From contig CP072107.1 in the NCBI GenBank assembly GCA_022870705.1, positions 1,858,501-1,922,500 of the forward strand: 64,000 nucleotides of DNA, given 5' to 3'. Below are positions 52,804 through 61,173 of this stretch, piece by piece. This DNA is from Oscillospiraceae bacterium CM (GTDB taxonomy: Bacteria; Bacillota; Clostridia; Oscillospirales; Oscillospiraceae). A model generated the notes under the pieces. That model ran no database searches. It had not been told where the DNA came from and worked only from the letters and a program-made list of their open reading frames with translations. The stretch's first letter is position 1. The number at the start of each line of letters is the position of its first letter. The translations under genes were made by a program, and so were the position numbers.

Positions 52804-52815
52804 TTTAACAGTTTT
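52804..52815. repeat. Target site duplication, IS30 copy 2, right
   Basis: TTTAACAGTTTT, matching 51513-51524. Confidence 0.92.
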
Positions 52816-54001
52816 ATCTTCTCGGCTTCATATTTTTCCTTGTCGCTATATAGCGCGTTCCAATAATCAAAGTTGGCGAGGTAGTAACAGCCGAAAACGG
52901 TTTTGCCCGCCGGTGCCATCGTGCCGTCAAACCCATAATGGGTGATCATGGCGCTCTCGCTCGTGATGCCGCCTGCCGTAAACGCCTTGTCGCGCCGCAC
53001 TTGCATGCCCCTATAAGTATACGGAATATCGGCGTCCACGCCGAGGAAAACGAGGGCGCTTGTCATCGTCGGATACATTTTAGGCTGCCTGAATAGCTTC
53101 TGATAAACGGGCGGCGTCAATTTGTCATCCAGCAGACGCGTCAGCGTATCGTACCCGTCGGCGCAGGAAACGACATGGTCGGCTCTGACCTCGCGCCCGT
53201 CGGCCAGCCGAATGCCCGTGGCTTTACCGCCCTCCACAAGAATTTTATCGACCTTGCAATTGTAAAACACTTTGCCGCCGAGGGACAAGAACTTTTGCGC
53301 CATACGCCGGGCCAGCGCGCGGGAGCCGCCGCGCGGATAGCCGCAGTCCCCCGCATTCATCCCCGCCAGCGTGGAGATAAACGCCATTGCCGTGTAATGC
53401 TCCGGGATAAAGGCCAGCATCGCTTTTTTGAGCAGCGGATTTTTGAACGACGAGACGAGCTCTTCCATCGACATGGCGCTATAGCGCCTGACCGGCGAAA
53501 GGCTGCCGAGGTTTTTTACCGCGAATCTCAGCCCATCGCCGCCTGTCATCAAATCCATCGGCTTGTCAATCGGCATGCCGAAGCTGCCCATCCGGCGCAG
53601 CGCGGCGCACAGCTTTTTAATCGCGCGTTTATCCTCAGGCGCGATGGTAATCAAATGCTTTTCCAGCTTGTCGGCATTTGTGTAGAAATTGACTTCTTTA
53701 TCCCCATCGATATAGTGCATAAAAACGTCAAAGTCGATGATGTCAACGCCATCGTCCAAAGCGCCCGTCTCGCGCCAGATCGTATGAAGCGATGTGCCCG
53801 GCCTTGTGCCGACAAGCCAATGAAGGCAGCCGTCAAAATGGTACCCCTTCCTGTCCCAGCCGGTGCACTCGCCACCAGGGATCGTGTGCAGCTCATAGAT
53901 TTCCGTTTCAAAGCCGTTTTTCTGCGCGTAAATGCCGCAGGTGAGCCCCGCGATACCCGCGCCGATGATGAGTACCTTTTTCATATGAACCTCCCGAATA
54001 C

Positions 54002-54030
54002 AGTTTATTATTGATTAATTCGTCAGTCAA
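54002..54030 (-). promoter_or_regulatory. Promoter of the FAD oxidoreductase gene with TetR-type operator
   Basis: Minus strand: TTGACT, 17-bp spacer, TAAACT. The plus-strand 54011-54030 reads TTGATTAATTCGTCAGTCAA, an imperfect palindrome covering the -35 and most of the spacer. It matches the site at 54685-54704 in 17 of 20 positions. Confidence 0.7.
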
Positions 54031-54045
54031 CAATATGCCCAATGC

Positions 54046-54072
54046 ATCCCCTGCCGGGCAGCGGCAGGGGAT
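54046..54072 (-). terminator. Hairpin after the tetR gene
   Basis: 10-bp perfect stem (54046-54055 with 54063-54072); no clear T-run, so termination is uncertain. Confidence 0.45.
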
Positions 54073-54077
54073 TTGGA

Positions 54078-54671
54078 TTACGCTTTCCGGAGCATGCTGA
54101 CGAGTATTTCCGGGTCTGGCATTTTAAAATTCTGCAAGGCCAGCTTATACATCGCAAGCCCCTGAATCGCCGCGAAAAAGGTCATCGTCATGCCGTCGGG
54201 GTCTCCTTCCCTGATCTCGCCGGTCTGCTGCCCGTCGCGGACGATTTTCGAAAATATCTGAAGATTTGGATTCTCCGTCAGTGCTTTGATTTCAGCGGGA
54301 GCATCCATCACAAAAGCATGTATCACGATCAAAAAATAATACGCCGAATCTTCAAAGCTCTCAATGCCGCCGAGGATATACTTTGCCGTCTGCCGTACCT
54401 TTTCCAGCGGTGAAATCGGCATGTTATTTACCATCAAAATCGCCTGGGTTGACGATGTGATCGCCAGTTTCAGCAGCTCATAAAAAACATCTTCTTTTGA
54501 TTTAAAATAGTGATAGAAAAGCCCGTGGCTCACGCCGGCCGCGGCGACGATATCGCTGATTTTAGAAGCGGCAAAGCCTTTTTTGGCAAAAACCTTGAGT
54601 GCTGCCGACAAAATCTGTTCGCGGCGCTCATCCTTGATTTGCATGTTTTGTTCTTCGTTACGAGGACTCAT
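54078..54671 (-). CDS. TetR-family transcriptional repressor
   Basis: 197 aa from ATG 54671 (GGAG 8 nt upstream; a start at 54737 would lie in the -35). HTH at about residues 30-60 (ISDIVAAAGVSHGLFYHYFKSKEDVFYEL), then a helical ligand domain. Upstream of the FAD oxidoreductase gene on the same strand; the same 20-bp palindrome overlaps both promoters, so it probably represses both itself and that gene. Ligand unknown. Confidence 0.92.
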   Translation of the reverse strand: MSPRNEEQNMQIKDERREQILSAALKVFAKKGFAASKISDIVAAAGVSHGLFYHYFKSKEDVFYELLKLAITSSTQAILMVNNMPISPLEKVRQTAKYILGGIESFEDSAYYFLIVIHAFVMDAPAEIKALTENPNLQIFSKIVRDGQQTGEIREGDPDGMTMTFFAAIQGLAMYKLALQNFKMPDPEILVSMLRKA

Positions 54672-54684
54672 CGTTTCATCTCCG

Positions 54685-54737
54685 TTGATTGACTCGTCTG
54701 TCAATAATAAAATAGCAAAAAATATTTTTCTTGTCAA
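54685..54737 (-). promoter_or_regulatory. tetR promoter with autoregulatory operator
   Basis: Minus strand: TTGACA (54737-54732), 17-bp spacer, TATTTT (54714-54709). The operator TTGATTGACTCGTCTGTCAA (54685-54704) covers the expected transcription start. Confidence 0.7.
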
Positions 54738-54852
54738 CAGTCAAATATTTGAGGATTCCTTCATGTCCTTTCTCCGTTACGATTCACACTTTCATAGCGC
54801 CCGTCATATCATAAGTTGAGGCCGTCTTTGTATGCGGTCGGCGGAGGCGCTT

Positions 54853-56589
54853 ATGAGTCTGAACAGCCAATATATGCTTGACCCGCCACAGCCGGATAAC
54901 CCGACACCGGAAGACAGACACCTGCTGTTTAAAACCGCACTGAAGCAGAAGGGCTGGCCCGGCGACTTTAAAGCAATTCTTATGCGAATGGCACCGCCCG
55001 TGCCGGTCACTTCGCTCGCCCAACCGGGAATCTTCCGGGGTGTTCGCGTGGGGATCGCGGGCGGAGGTCTGGCCGGTCTTTCCGCCGCCTACGAGCTGCG
55101 CAAGTTGGGGTTTGATATCACCGTGTTTGACGCGCTGACCGACCGCGTCGGCGGGCGTGTTTATACATATGCCTTTGGCAATCAGCCTGGGCTCATCGGT
55201 GAATTTGGCCCTATGCGCATCCCCGTTTCCCACGAGACAGTCTGGCATTACATCCGAGAATTTCGGCTTTCAACGTATCCTTTTATTCAGTCGAACCCAA
55301 ACAGCTTTATCTATTTGAAGAATATCCGTGTCCGAAACGACGCGGACGGCCGCAACGTACAGTCGTTTATTTACCCGAAATATGCGCTCAATCCGCGAGA
55401 ACGTGCCATGAGCTGGCAAAAGCTCTTATATGCCGGGACAGACGCACATCTTCTGCGCGCGTCCCAGCGCGCGCGCCTGGAGATTCTTGAGACAAAAGCG
55501 CATTACGCACCCGAAACGCTTGATTGGATCAACAAGACGAGCCTCACCTTAATGGAAGAAGGCGGCCTCAGTCAGGCCGCCATCAATCTTGTGTCAAACT
55601 TCGCGCCCCTTTTGGACGGAAATTTATACAGCAGCTTTATTGACTACATTCAGGAAAGCTATCCGGCGGACTTGTCGTATCTCTATGCCATAGACGGCGG
55701 CACAGCGCGCCTCCCGTCAGCCTTTTACCAGTCTTTTTTTACTGAAAACCCATATGGTTCGCTTCGCCAATCCCCTATTGGGCGCGTTACCTACCGGCCC
55801 GGCTGCCTTATCCGTGCCATTGCTGCAGACGGCGGCGGCCGTGGCGTCACGCTTTGTTATGACAATCTTTCAGACCATACCGGTCAATACGAAACTTTTG
55901 ACTATCTCGTCTGCGCGCTGCCGTTTTCAACATTACGTAACGTAACCGTCACACCGCTCTTTTCCGGCCAAAAAATGCGCGCCATCCGGGAGGTCAATTA
56001 CACGCCGTCTCAAAAAATGCTGCTGTGCTGCCGTGAACGCTTCTGGGAAAAGCAAGGGATTTTCGGCGGTGGGTCGTATTCCGATCTGCCGGTGGCCTCG
56101 CTCTGGTATCCGTCGGACAGTGCGCGGCGCCTGCGCGCCCCAAATGAGACGGCCGACTTTGCCGAGAACCTGAGTCCGGCGCCCGGCGTTCTGATTGGCA
56201 GCTATAACTTTAACCTCGATACCACACGTCTTTTCAATCAGTTTAGCGGCGTCTTGTCGGCGGAAGTACTTCAAAACGTAGCCGCTGTCCACGGTTTAAC
56301 GGCGGAAGCTGTCACTGAATCGGTCTTGGCTCTTAAAACCGTCAACTGGAATCAGGAACCGACCTTCCGTGGGGCGCTCTGCTTTTATACGCCCGCACAG
56401 AAGCGTCTCTTCGCCGCCGACATGGCACTGCCGGAATATGATAACCGTGTTTTTTTTGCGGGGGAACATGTTGCCGCCGTCCACCGCTGGATGCAAGGAG
56501 CACTTCAGACGGGCATGCAGGCGGCAAATGACCTTGTTTTGTCGGCGCTTTCACACCACCGCGTGTCTGATCGATATCTTTATGAGTGA
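54853..56589 (+). CDS. Flavin amine oxidase family protein
   Basis: 578 aa from ATG 54853 (GGAGG 5 nt upstream). After about 65 residues comes the FAD-binding motif GVRVGIAGGGLAGLSAAYEL, then DRVGGRVYTY and GEFGPMRIP, and near the C-terminus VFFAGEHVAAVHRWMQGALQTGMQAA, the closing FAD contact of amine oxidases. Such enzymes oxidise amino acids, polyamines or other amines with oxygen or another acceptor. Substrate unknown. It is followed 13 nt later by an unknown gene. Confidence 0.87.
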   Translation: MSLNSQYMLDPPQPDNPTPEDRHLLFKTALKQKGWPGDFKAILMRMAPPVPVTSLAQPGIFRGVRVGIAGGGLAGLSAAYELRKLGFDITVFDALTDRVGGRVYTYAFGNQPGLIGEFGPMRIPVSHETVWHYIREFRLSTYPFIQSNPNSFIYLKNIRVRNDADGRNVQSFIYPKYALNPRERAMSWQKLLYAGTDAHLLRASQRARLEILETKAHYAPETLDWINKTSLTLMEEGGLSQAAINLVSNFAPLLDGNLYSSFIDYIQESYPADLSYLYAIDGGTARLPSAFYQSFFTENPYGSLRQSPIGRVTYRPGCLIRAIAADGGGRGVTLCYDNLSDHTGQYETFDYLVCALPFSTLRNVTVTPLFSGQKMRAIREVNYTPSQKMLLCCRERFWEKQGIFGGGSYSDLPVASLWYPSDSARRLRAPNETADFAENLSPAPGVLIGSYNFNLDTTRLFNQFSGVLSAEVLQNVAAVHGLTAEAVTESVLALKTVNWNQEPTFRGALCFYTPAQKRLFAADMALPEYDNRVFFAGEHVAAVHRWMQGALQTGMQAANDLVLSALSHHRVSDRYLYE

Positions 56590-56602
56590 GTGGGGGTATT
56601 TC

Positions 56603-57367
56603 ATGAACGGCAATCTCGGGGAACGCAGAATTTACAACAGCATTAACGGTCAACGTGTCTTTTTGCTTGATTACAAGCGCGGCGACGTCACGGGTGACGG
56701 TGTACCCGATAACGTCTATCTCTACGGCAATAAGCCGGGCGGTCCAAGCAGCCCTTTTGCCGACAATATCACACTCGTCATTCAGGACGGGCGATACAAT
56801 CAAGCAAAGGCCGTCGCACCCCGCTGCACGGCCGGTTATCATGCGCAGCTCTTCCTTGGCGATTTCGACCAAGACCTGACGTGTGATATCCAAGTCAGTC
56901 TTGAAGCCGGCGGAAGCGGCGGGTATATCTATAGCACCGTTTATTCCTACAAAAAACAAATCCTGCGGGAGCTGTTTGATTCTGAAGCCTTTAACAGCCA
57001 TTTTCAGTATGTGGTGGATTATCACGACTTTTACCGTGTCAGCGTCACAAGCGGGCAATACAACAGGCTGTTTTTTCTCGATATCTCGGGCTCTGTCAGT
57101 GATGGCGCCAATAACCCCTACGGCCCGGACGGCAGGCTCCTGCGACCGACCTCCGGCAGTGTCCTGCCGCTCGGGGCGCTGACTCCGATTGCAAACAGTG
57201 AGACAGGTGATTATTTTGACCTTCTAGCCGCACAGCGCATCATCGGCCTGACAAACGCCGACACACTGGGGACGGTTGAAAATCTGCTGACGTGGGACGG
57301 CCAGCGTTTTGCCTTAAAAGCTATGTCTGTCTCCATCCCGGGCGTTCCGCTGACGAAAAACGTATAG
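56603..57367 (+). CDS. Hypothetical protein with FG-GAP/calcium-loop-like motif, 254 aa
   Basis: ATG 56603 has GGGGG about 7 nt upstream; a longer frame reaches into the oxidase gene. The N-terminal DVTGDGVPDNVYLYG and later FLGDFDQDLTCDIQV resemble the Asp-rich metal-binding loops of FG-GAP or dockerin-like repeats. No signal peptide or membrane helix. Probably cotranscribed with the amine oxidase gene. Function unknown. Confidence 0.75.
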   Translation: MNGNLGERRIYNSINGQRVFLLDYKRGDVTGDGVPDNVYLYGNKPGGPSSPFADNITLVIQDGRYNQAKAVAPRCTAGYHAQLFLGDFDQDLTCDIQVSLEAGGSGGYIYSTVYSYKKQILRELFDSEAFNSHFQYVVDYHDFYRVSVTSGQYNRLFFLDISGSVSDGANNPYGPDGRLLRPTSGSVLPLGALTPIANSETGDYFDLLAAQRIIGLTNADTLGTVENLLTWDGQRFALKAMSVSIPGVPLTKNV

Positions 57368-57389
57368 CGGCACAATCCGCCGCAAAAAC

Positions 57390-57421
57390 AAAAGGCCCTT
57401 CAAGTGCTTGAAGGGCCTTTT
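57390..57421. terminator. Bidirectional terminator between the oxidase pair and cdd
   Basis: 14 to 15-bp perfect stem (AAAGGCCCTTCAAG with its complement, 57391-57420), loop TG, T-run on plus and A-run before it serving the minus strand. Confidence 0.88.
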
Positions 57422-57425
57422 CTGT

Positions 57426-57839
57426 TTACACGAGCTTTTCCGGGCCGAAGGCGAGCGGTATGAGCGTGTCAAGCCGGTAAGTCGTCGGCTCCCCGCTCGC
57501 GCCCGCGACGATGACGTCAAAATTCCCGACGTCGCAAAATTCCAGCATGACCTGGCGGCAGACGCCACAAGGCGAAACCGCCGCATCCGGCGCCTCACGA
57601 TCTTTGCCGCCGGAAACGGCGATGGCCTTAAAGCTTCGTTTCCCTTCGGAGACGGCCTTAAAAATTGCCACACGCTCGGCGCAGACCGTCGGCGTCTGCG
57701 CCGCGTTTTCAATATTGGCCCCTGTGTAAACAGAGCCGTCCGTGCAGAGCAGCGCCGCCCCCACAGTAAAGTGCGAATATGGCGCGTACGACGCGCCTCG
57801 GGCCATCACTGCCATCTTTAATAATGCGCTGTATTCCAT
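57426..57839 (-). CDS. cdd: Cytidine deaminase
   Basis: 137 aa, normal for the homotetrameric type. HFTVGAALL substrate loop, CAERVAIFKA (zinc ligand Cys and catalytic Glu) and PCGVCRQVMLEF (two zinc Cys). Converts cytidine/deoxycytidine to uridine/deoxyuridine. Its start overlaps the end of deoC by 22 nt, a salvage operon. Confidence 0.95.
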   Translation of the reverse strand: MEYSALLKMAVMARGASYAPYSHFTVGAALLCTDGSVYTGANIENAAQTPTVCAERVAIFKAVSEGKRSFKAIAVSGGKDREAPDAAVSPCGVCRQVMLEFCDVGNFDVIVAGASGEPTTYRLDTLIPLAFGPEKLV

Positions 57840-58498
57840 GCCGACTCCCCCGTTTCTTTCAAAAGCCTGACAATTTGGCTCGTTCCTAAACGCGCACAGC
57901 CAAGGCGCAAAAATTCGGCGGCGTCTTCCAGGCTTCTGATACCGCCAGAGGCCTTGATTTTGACATCCGGGCCAATATAACGCCTTAAGAGGCGGATATC
58001 GTCAAACGTCGCGCCGCCCGTTGAAAAGCCCGTTGAGGTTTTGATGAAGTCGGCACCCCCATCTGTCACGGCGCGGCACATGGCGATCTTTTCTGCCTCT
58101 GTCAGAAGGCATGTTTCAATAATGACCTTCAGGACACGCCCGTCGCAGGCTTCTTTCACGGCGCTGATTTCCCGCTGCACATTGCCGACCTCTCCAGCCT
58201 TGACAGAGCCGATATGAATAACCATATCGATTTCATCAGCCCCGTTTTGAACGGCGTTCTGCGTTTCGAAAACCTTAGCGGTCGTGGTGGCGTAGCCGGT
58301 GGGAAAGCCGATGACGGTGCAGACCTTCATGCGCGTGCCAACGTATGCTTTGGCTTTGGCGACAAAGGCGGGCGGGATACAAACGCTGGCCGTTTGAAAC
58401 GAGACGGCGTCGTCACACAGCGCTTTGATGTCCTCCCACGTGCTGTCAACGGCAAGCCTCGTATGGTCGACCGACGCCAGTATTTCCCGTATATCCAT
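57818..58498 (-). CDS. deoC: Deoxyribose-phosphate aldolase
   Basis: 226 aa TIM barrel. The Schiff-base lysine is in ADFIKTSTGF, a second catalytic Lys in VKIKASGGIR, and VCTVIGFPTGY binds substrate. It cleaves deoxyribose-5-phosphate to glyceraldehyde-3-phosphate and acetaldehyde. First gene of deoC-cdd; GGAG 8 to 9 nt before the ATG. Confidence 0.95.
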   Translation of the reverse strand: MDIREILASVDHTRLAVDSTWEDIKALCDDAVSFQTASVCIPPAFVAKAKAYVGTRMKVCTVIGFPTGYATTTAKVFETQNAVQNGADEIDMVIHIGSVKAGEVGNVQREISAVKEACDGRVLKVIIETCLLTEAEKIAMCRAVTDGGADFIKTSTGFSTGGATFDDIRLLRRYIGPDVKIKASGGIRSLEDAAEFLRLGCARLGTSQIVRLLKETGESAWNTAHY

Positions 58499-58621
58499 GC
58501 ATATATCTCCACTTCAGTTTCCTATACGCACAGCATATCGGAAATCAGCAAAAAACGCAACTGCCGATATCACTTGAATTCTCAATGGCTCCTGCCGGCG
58601 GTTTCTCTTGCGGCTGGTTTG

Positions 58622-58630
58622 TGTTATAAT
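58622..58630 (+). promoter_or_regulatory. Extended -10 promoter of the gene at 58670
   Basis: TGTTATAAT, a perfect extended -10 with only a weak -35 upstream. Confidence 0.6.
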
Positions 58631-58669
58631 ACAAAAAACTAAGACAGATAATCCGAAAGGAACGTGTCT

Positions 58670-60304
58670 ATGAAAAAGTATGTCATTACCACCAGCGTTC
58701 TTCTTTTCCTCTTTGCACTGATCGTCTTCTTCTTTTCACCGAACTTAAACCCGCTTTATGGAGAAGGCCTCGCTTTCTGGGCATTTTTAATCACGGTTGT
58801 TTCGCTCGCCTTCATGATGATGCGCTCGGGGCGGCAAAATATCGTTTTCAGCATGAGCGGCGCCGTTCGGTATAAACTGCCGAATAAAGGGCGGTTTTAT
58901 CTGCTCGCAGCGGGCGCTCCGTGGGTTTTATTTATTCTTGCCGGCATTTTTTCAGCCCCGCTTTTTCACGTCAACGTCTACAAAGAGCAGCTTGCCGAGC
59001 CACAGCTGCGCGAATTTGCCGCGGATGTGCAGCCCATCGATATCAGTCAGCTCCCCGTTGTCGACAGTGAATTGGCGTCACTGCTGGCCGACAAAAAGCT
59101 GGGCGAGCGTTCCTCCCTTGGCAGCCAGGTCACGCTCGGCGACCCGACCATACAAAATGTCAACGGCAAGCTTGTATGGGCTGTCCCGCTCCTGCATTCC
59201 GGCTTTTTCAAATGGCTGTCCGACTTAGACGGCACGCCGGGATATATCCTCGTCTCCGCAACGAATCCGCGGGATGTGACGTACGTTGAAAACTACAGCA
59301 TCAAATACCAACCGAACGCTTATCTGCTCGATAACCTGATGCGCCACGCGCGGTTCTCCGGCGGTCTTTTCACCGGCATGACCGATTATTCCTTTGAAAT
59401 CAATGACGAGGGGCGGCCATACTGGGTCATTACCACCTACAAAAATCTCGTTGGCATCAGCATGCCGGAGGCTGACGGTATCCTGCTGATTGACGCTGCG
59501 ACTGGCGAAACCACCCGGTATAATCTCGATAATATACCCGCTTGGGTTGACCGCGTACAGCCGGAAGACTTTTTGATGACTCAGCTGAATAACCGCGGCA
59601 ATTACATTCACGGCCTGTTCAACTTCTCGAACAAGGATAAGTTCCAGACGTCGGAGGGCGAAGCCATCGTCTATAATGACGGCCGCTGCTATCTCTATAC
59701 CGGCCTCACAAGCGTTGGTGCCGATGAAAGCACCATCGGTTTCGTGCTGATCGATATGGTGAATAAAACACCGTATTATTATCAGATCGGCGGCGCGACG
59801 GAATATGCCGCGCAGCAGTCGGCGGAGGGTAAGGTTCAAAATCTTCAGTATACAGCATCGTTCCCGCTCATCACAAATGTTGACGGCAAACCCGCGTATT
59901 TCATGACACTGAAGGATGACGCCGCCCTTATTAAGCAATACGCCTTTGTCTCCGTCAGCGACTATACTAGCGTCGGCAACGGTGAGACGATTGGCGATGC
60001 CATTACCAATTTCCGCTCTGTCATCAATCAATCGGGCGGCAGCTCCGCGATTGACACAAGCGGCCAACAGGAGACGCTATCCGGCAAAATCGAGCGTATT
60101 TCGTCACAAATTTCAGGCGGCAACACCATTTACTATATCATCCTCGCTGAGAAACCGGAAAAAATCTTTACAGCCGTTGCCGATCTCAGCCCAGAGCTTT
60201 CTCTGACACAGGAGGGTGACGCCGTCTCAATCACCTACACGAAAACGGACAAAACCGTCATTGGCCTAAGCACCTTTGATAATCTGCAGTATACGCAAAA
60301 ATAA
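58670..60304 (+). CDS. Conserved membrane protein of unknown function, 544 aa
   Basis: ATG 58670 follows GAAAGGA at about 8 nt. Three hydrophobic segments lie in the first 110 residues (about 4-24, 34-52, 80-100); the rest is a large soluble, probably extracytoplasmic domain with NPRDVTYVENYSIKYQPNAYL and GILLIDAATGETTRYNLDNIPAWVDRV. A C-terminal OB-like segment (about 465-540) is possible. I do not know a function. Single gene with its own promoter and terminator. Confidence 0.75.
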   Translation: MKKYVITTSVLLFLFALIVFFFSPNLNPLYGEGLAFWAFLITVVSLAFMMMRSGRQNIVFSMSGAVRYKLPNKGRFYLLAAGAPWVLFILAGIFSAPLFHVNVYKEQLAEPQLREFAADVQPIDISQLPVVDSELASLLADKKLGERSSLGSQVTLGDPTIQNVNGKLVWAVPLLHSGFFKWLSDLDGTPGYILVSATNPRDVTYVENYSIKYQPNAYLLDNLMRHARFSGGLFTGMTDYSFEINDEGRPYWVITTYKNLVGISMPEADGILLIDAATGETTRYNLDNIPAWVDRVQPEDFLMTQLNNRGNYIHGLFNFSNKDKFQTSEGEAIVYNDGRCYLYTGLTSVGADESTIGFVLIDMVNKTPYYYQIGGATEYAAQQSAEGKVQNLQYTASFPLITNVDGKPAYFMTLKDDAALIKQYAFVSVSDYTSVGNGETIGDAITNFRSVINQSGGSSAIDTSGQQETLSGKIERISSQISGGNTIYYIILAEKPEKIFTAVADLSPELSLTQEGDAVSITYTKTDKTVIGLSTFDNLQYTQK

Positions 60305-60321
60305 GCGTGTTATAATCATAC

Positions 60322-60353
60322 GGGAGACGCCAATGGCGTCTCCCCTTTTTTTT
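60322..60353 (+). terminator. Terminator of the 58670 gene
   Basis: 10-bp perfect stem (60322-60331 with 60335-60344), then a run of eight T. Confidence 0.9.
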
Positions 60354-60368
60354 GCGTATTTAAAAAAC

Positions 60369-60397
60369 TTGACGTGTTTTGACGAGACTGCTATAAT
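60369..60397 (+). promoter_or_regulatory. Promoter of the CpsB-like gene
   Basis: TTGACG, 17-bp spacer, TATAAT, close to consensus. Confidence 0.85.
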
Positions 60398-60444
60398 CAT
60401 AATTGCCATTTATTTACATTATTGTTTGTAGCGGGAGTTTTTCC

Positions 60445-61134
60445 ATGGTTATTGACTTTCATGCCCACATCCTGCCGGGGATGGACCACGGCTGCCGCGA
60501 TGTACAGGCAGCACTGCGCCAAGTTGCGGCAGCCCGTCGCGCCGGTGTTGACATCATCGCTGCGACCTCGCACTTTTATCCCACCATTGACACGCCGGAG
60601 CGGTTTCTAGAACGGCGTCAGGCTGCCTGGTCGCTTCTCAAGGATGCTCTTCCAGAGGCGACACCGCAAATACATCTCGGTGCTGAAGTCACGCTTTGTG
60701 ACGGCATGGAGCAGATGGAGGGGCTGTTCAGTCTCGCTTTAAATGGCGATCAGACGATTTTGCTCGAAATGCCTCGGTCAAAATGGTCACTGAAAACGTA
60801 TGACACCGTCGAAAAAATTAATGACCTCGCCGGCGGCAGAGCCGTTATAGCTCATGTTGACCGATATGAAGCGCACCTTGTTGAAAGCCTTTTCGAAATC
60901 GGGGTAACTGGCCAGTTGAATGCTGCCGGTCTGCTGCGCCTCGGCGGTAGGAGACGCCTGCTGCGCTGGATTGATTCGGGTAAAATCTCGGCGCTTGGAA
61001 GCGATGCGCACGGCAAAAGTGTCGATTACCGCCGGTATAAGCGCGCACAAAACCACCTTGGTTCTCGGTTTTCTGAAATCATGCGCCGCTCGGCAGAGCT
61101 GTTAACAACCGGCGAGCGTATTTATATCCGATAA
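60445..61134 (+). CDS. CpsB/YwqE-type tyrosine-protein phosphatase (PHP fold)
   Basis: 229 aa from ATG 60445 (GGGAG upstream). PHP motifs: MVIDFHAHILPGMDHG, ATSHFYP, LGAEVTL, IAHVDRYE and LGSDAHG supply the metal ligands. In Gram-positive capsule loci these manganese phosphatases dephosphorylate the tyrosine kinase (CpsD/YwqD). No kinase gene is next to it, but two nucleotide-sugar genes follow convergently, in keeping with capsule or exopolysaccharide control. Confidence 0.88.
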   Translation: MVIDFHAHILPGMDHGCRDVQAALRQVAAARRAGVDIIAATSHFYPTIDTPERFLERRQAAWSLLKDALPEATPQIHLGAEVTLCDGMEQMEGLFSLALNGDQTILLEMPRSKWSLKTYDTVEKINDLAGGRAVIAHVDRYEAHLVESLFEIGVTGQLNAAGLLRLGGRRRLLRWIDSGKISALGSDAHGKSVDYRRYKRAQNHLGSRFSEIMRRSAELLTTGERIYIR

Positions 61135-61173
61135 AAAAGCTGCTAAAGGCACATTGCCTTTAGCAGCTTTTTT
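61133..61173. terminator. Bidirectional terminator between the CpsB-like and epimerase genes
   Basis: 19-bp perfect stem (61133-61151 with 61155-61173), 3-nt loop, six A before and six T after, so it works on both strands. It overlaps the stop codons of both genes. Confidence 0.93.

Larger units (their letters stand above)
51206..53984 (-). pseudogene. FAD-dependent oxidoreductase (phytoene desaturase-like) split by IS30 copy 2
   Basis: The N-terminal part (53984-52804) has the FAD motif IGAGIAGLTCGIYAQKNG and long CrtI/phytoene-desaturase-like regions (GGSRALARRMAQKFLSLGGKVFYNCKVDKI). The C-terminal part (51512-51206) continues in frame once the element and one 12-bp duplication are removed and ends in LENFIMAGMWTLPPGGLPGAAAAGR, the late FAD contact of this family. 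The restored gene is 1488 nt, 495 aa, a normal length. The interrupted protein lacks about 100 C-terminal residues and is probably dead. Substrate unknown; carotenoid or other polyene oxidation is only a family-level guess. Start has a good GGGAGG site. Confidence 0.92.
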
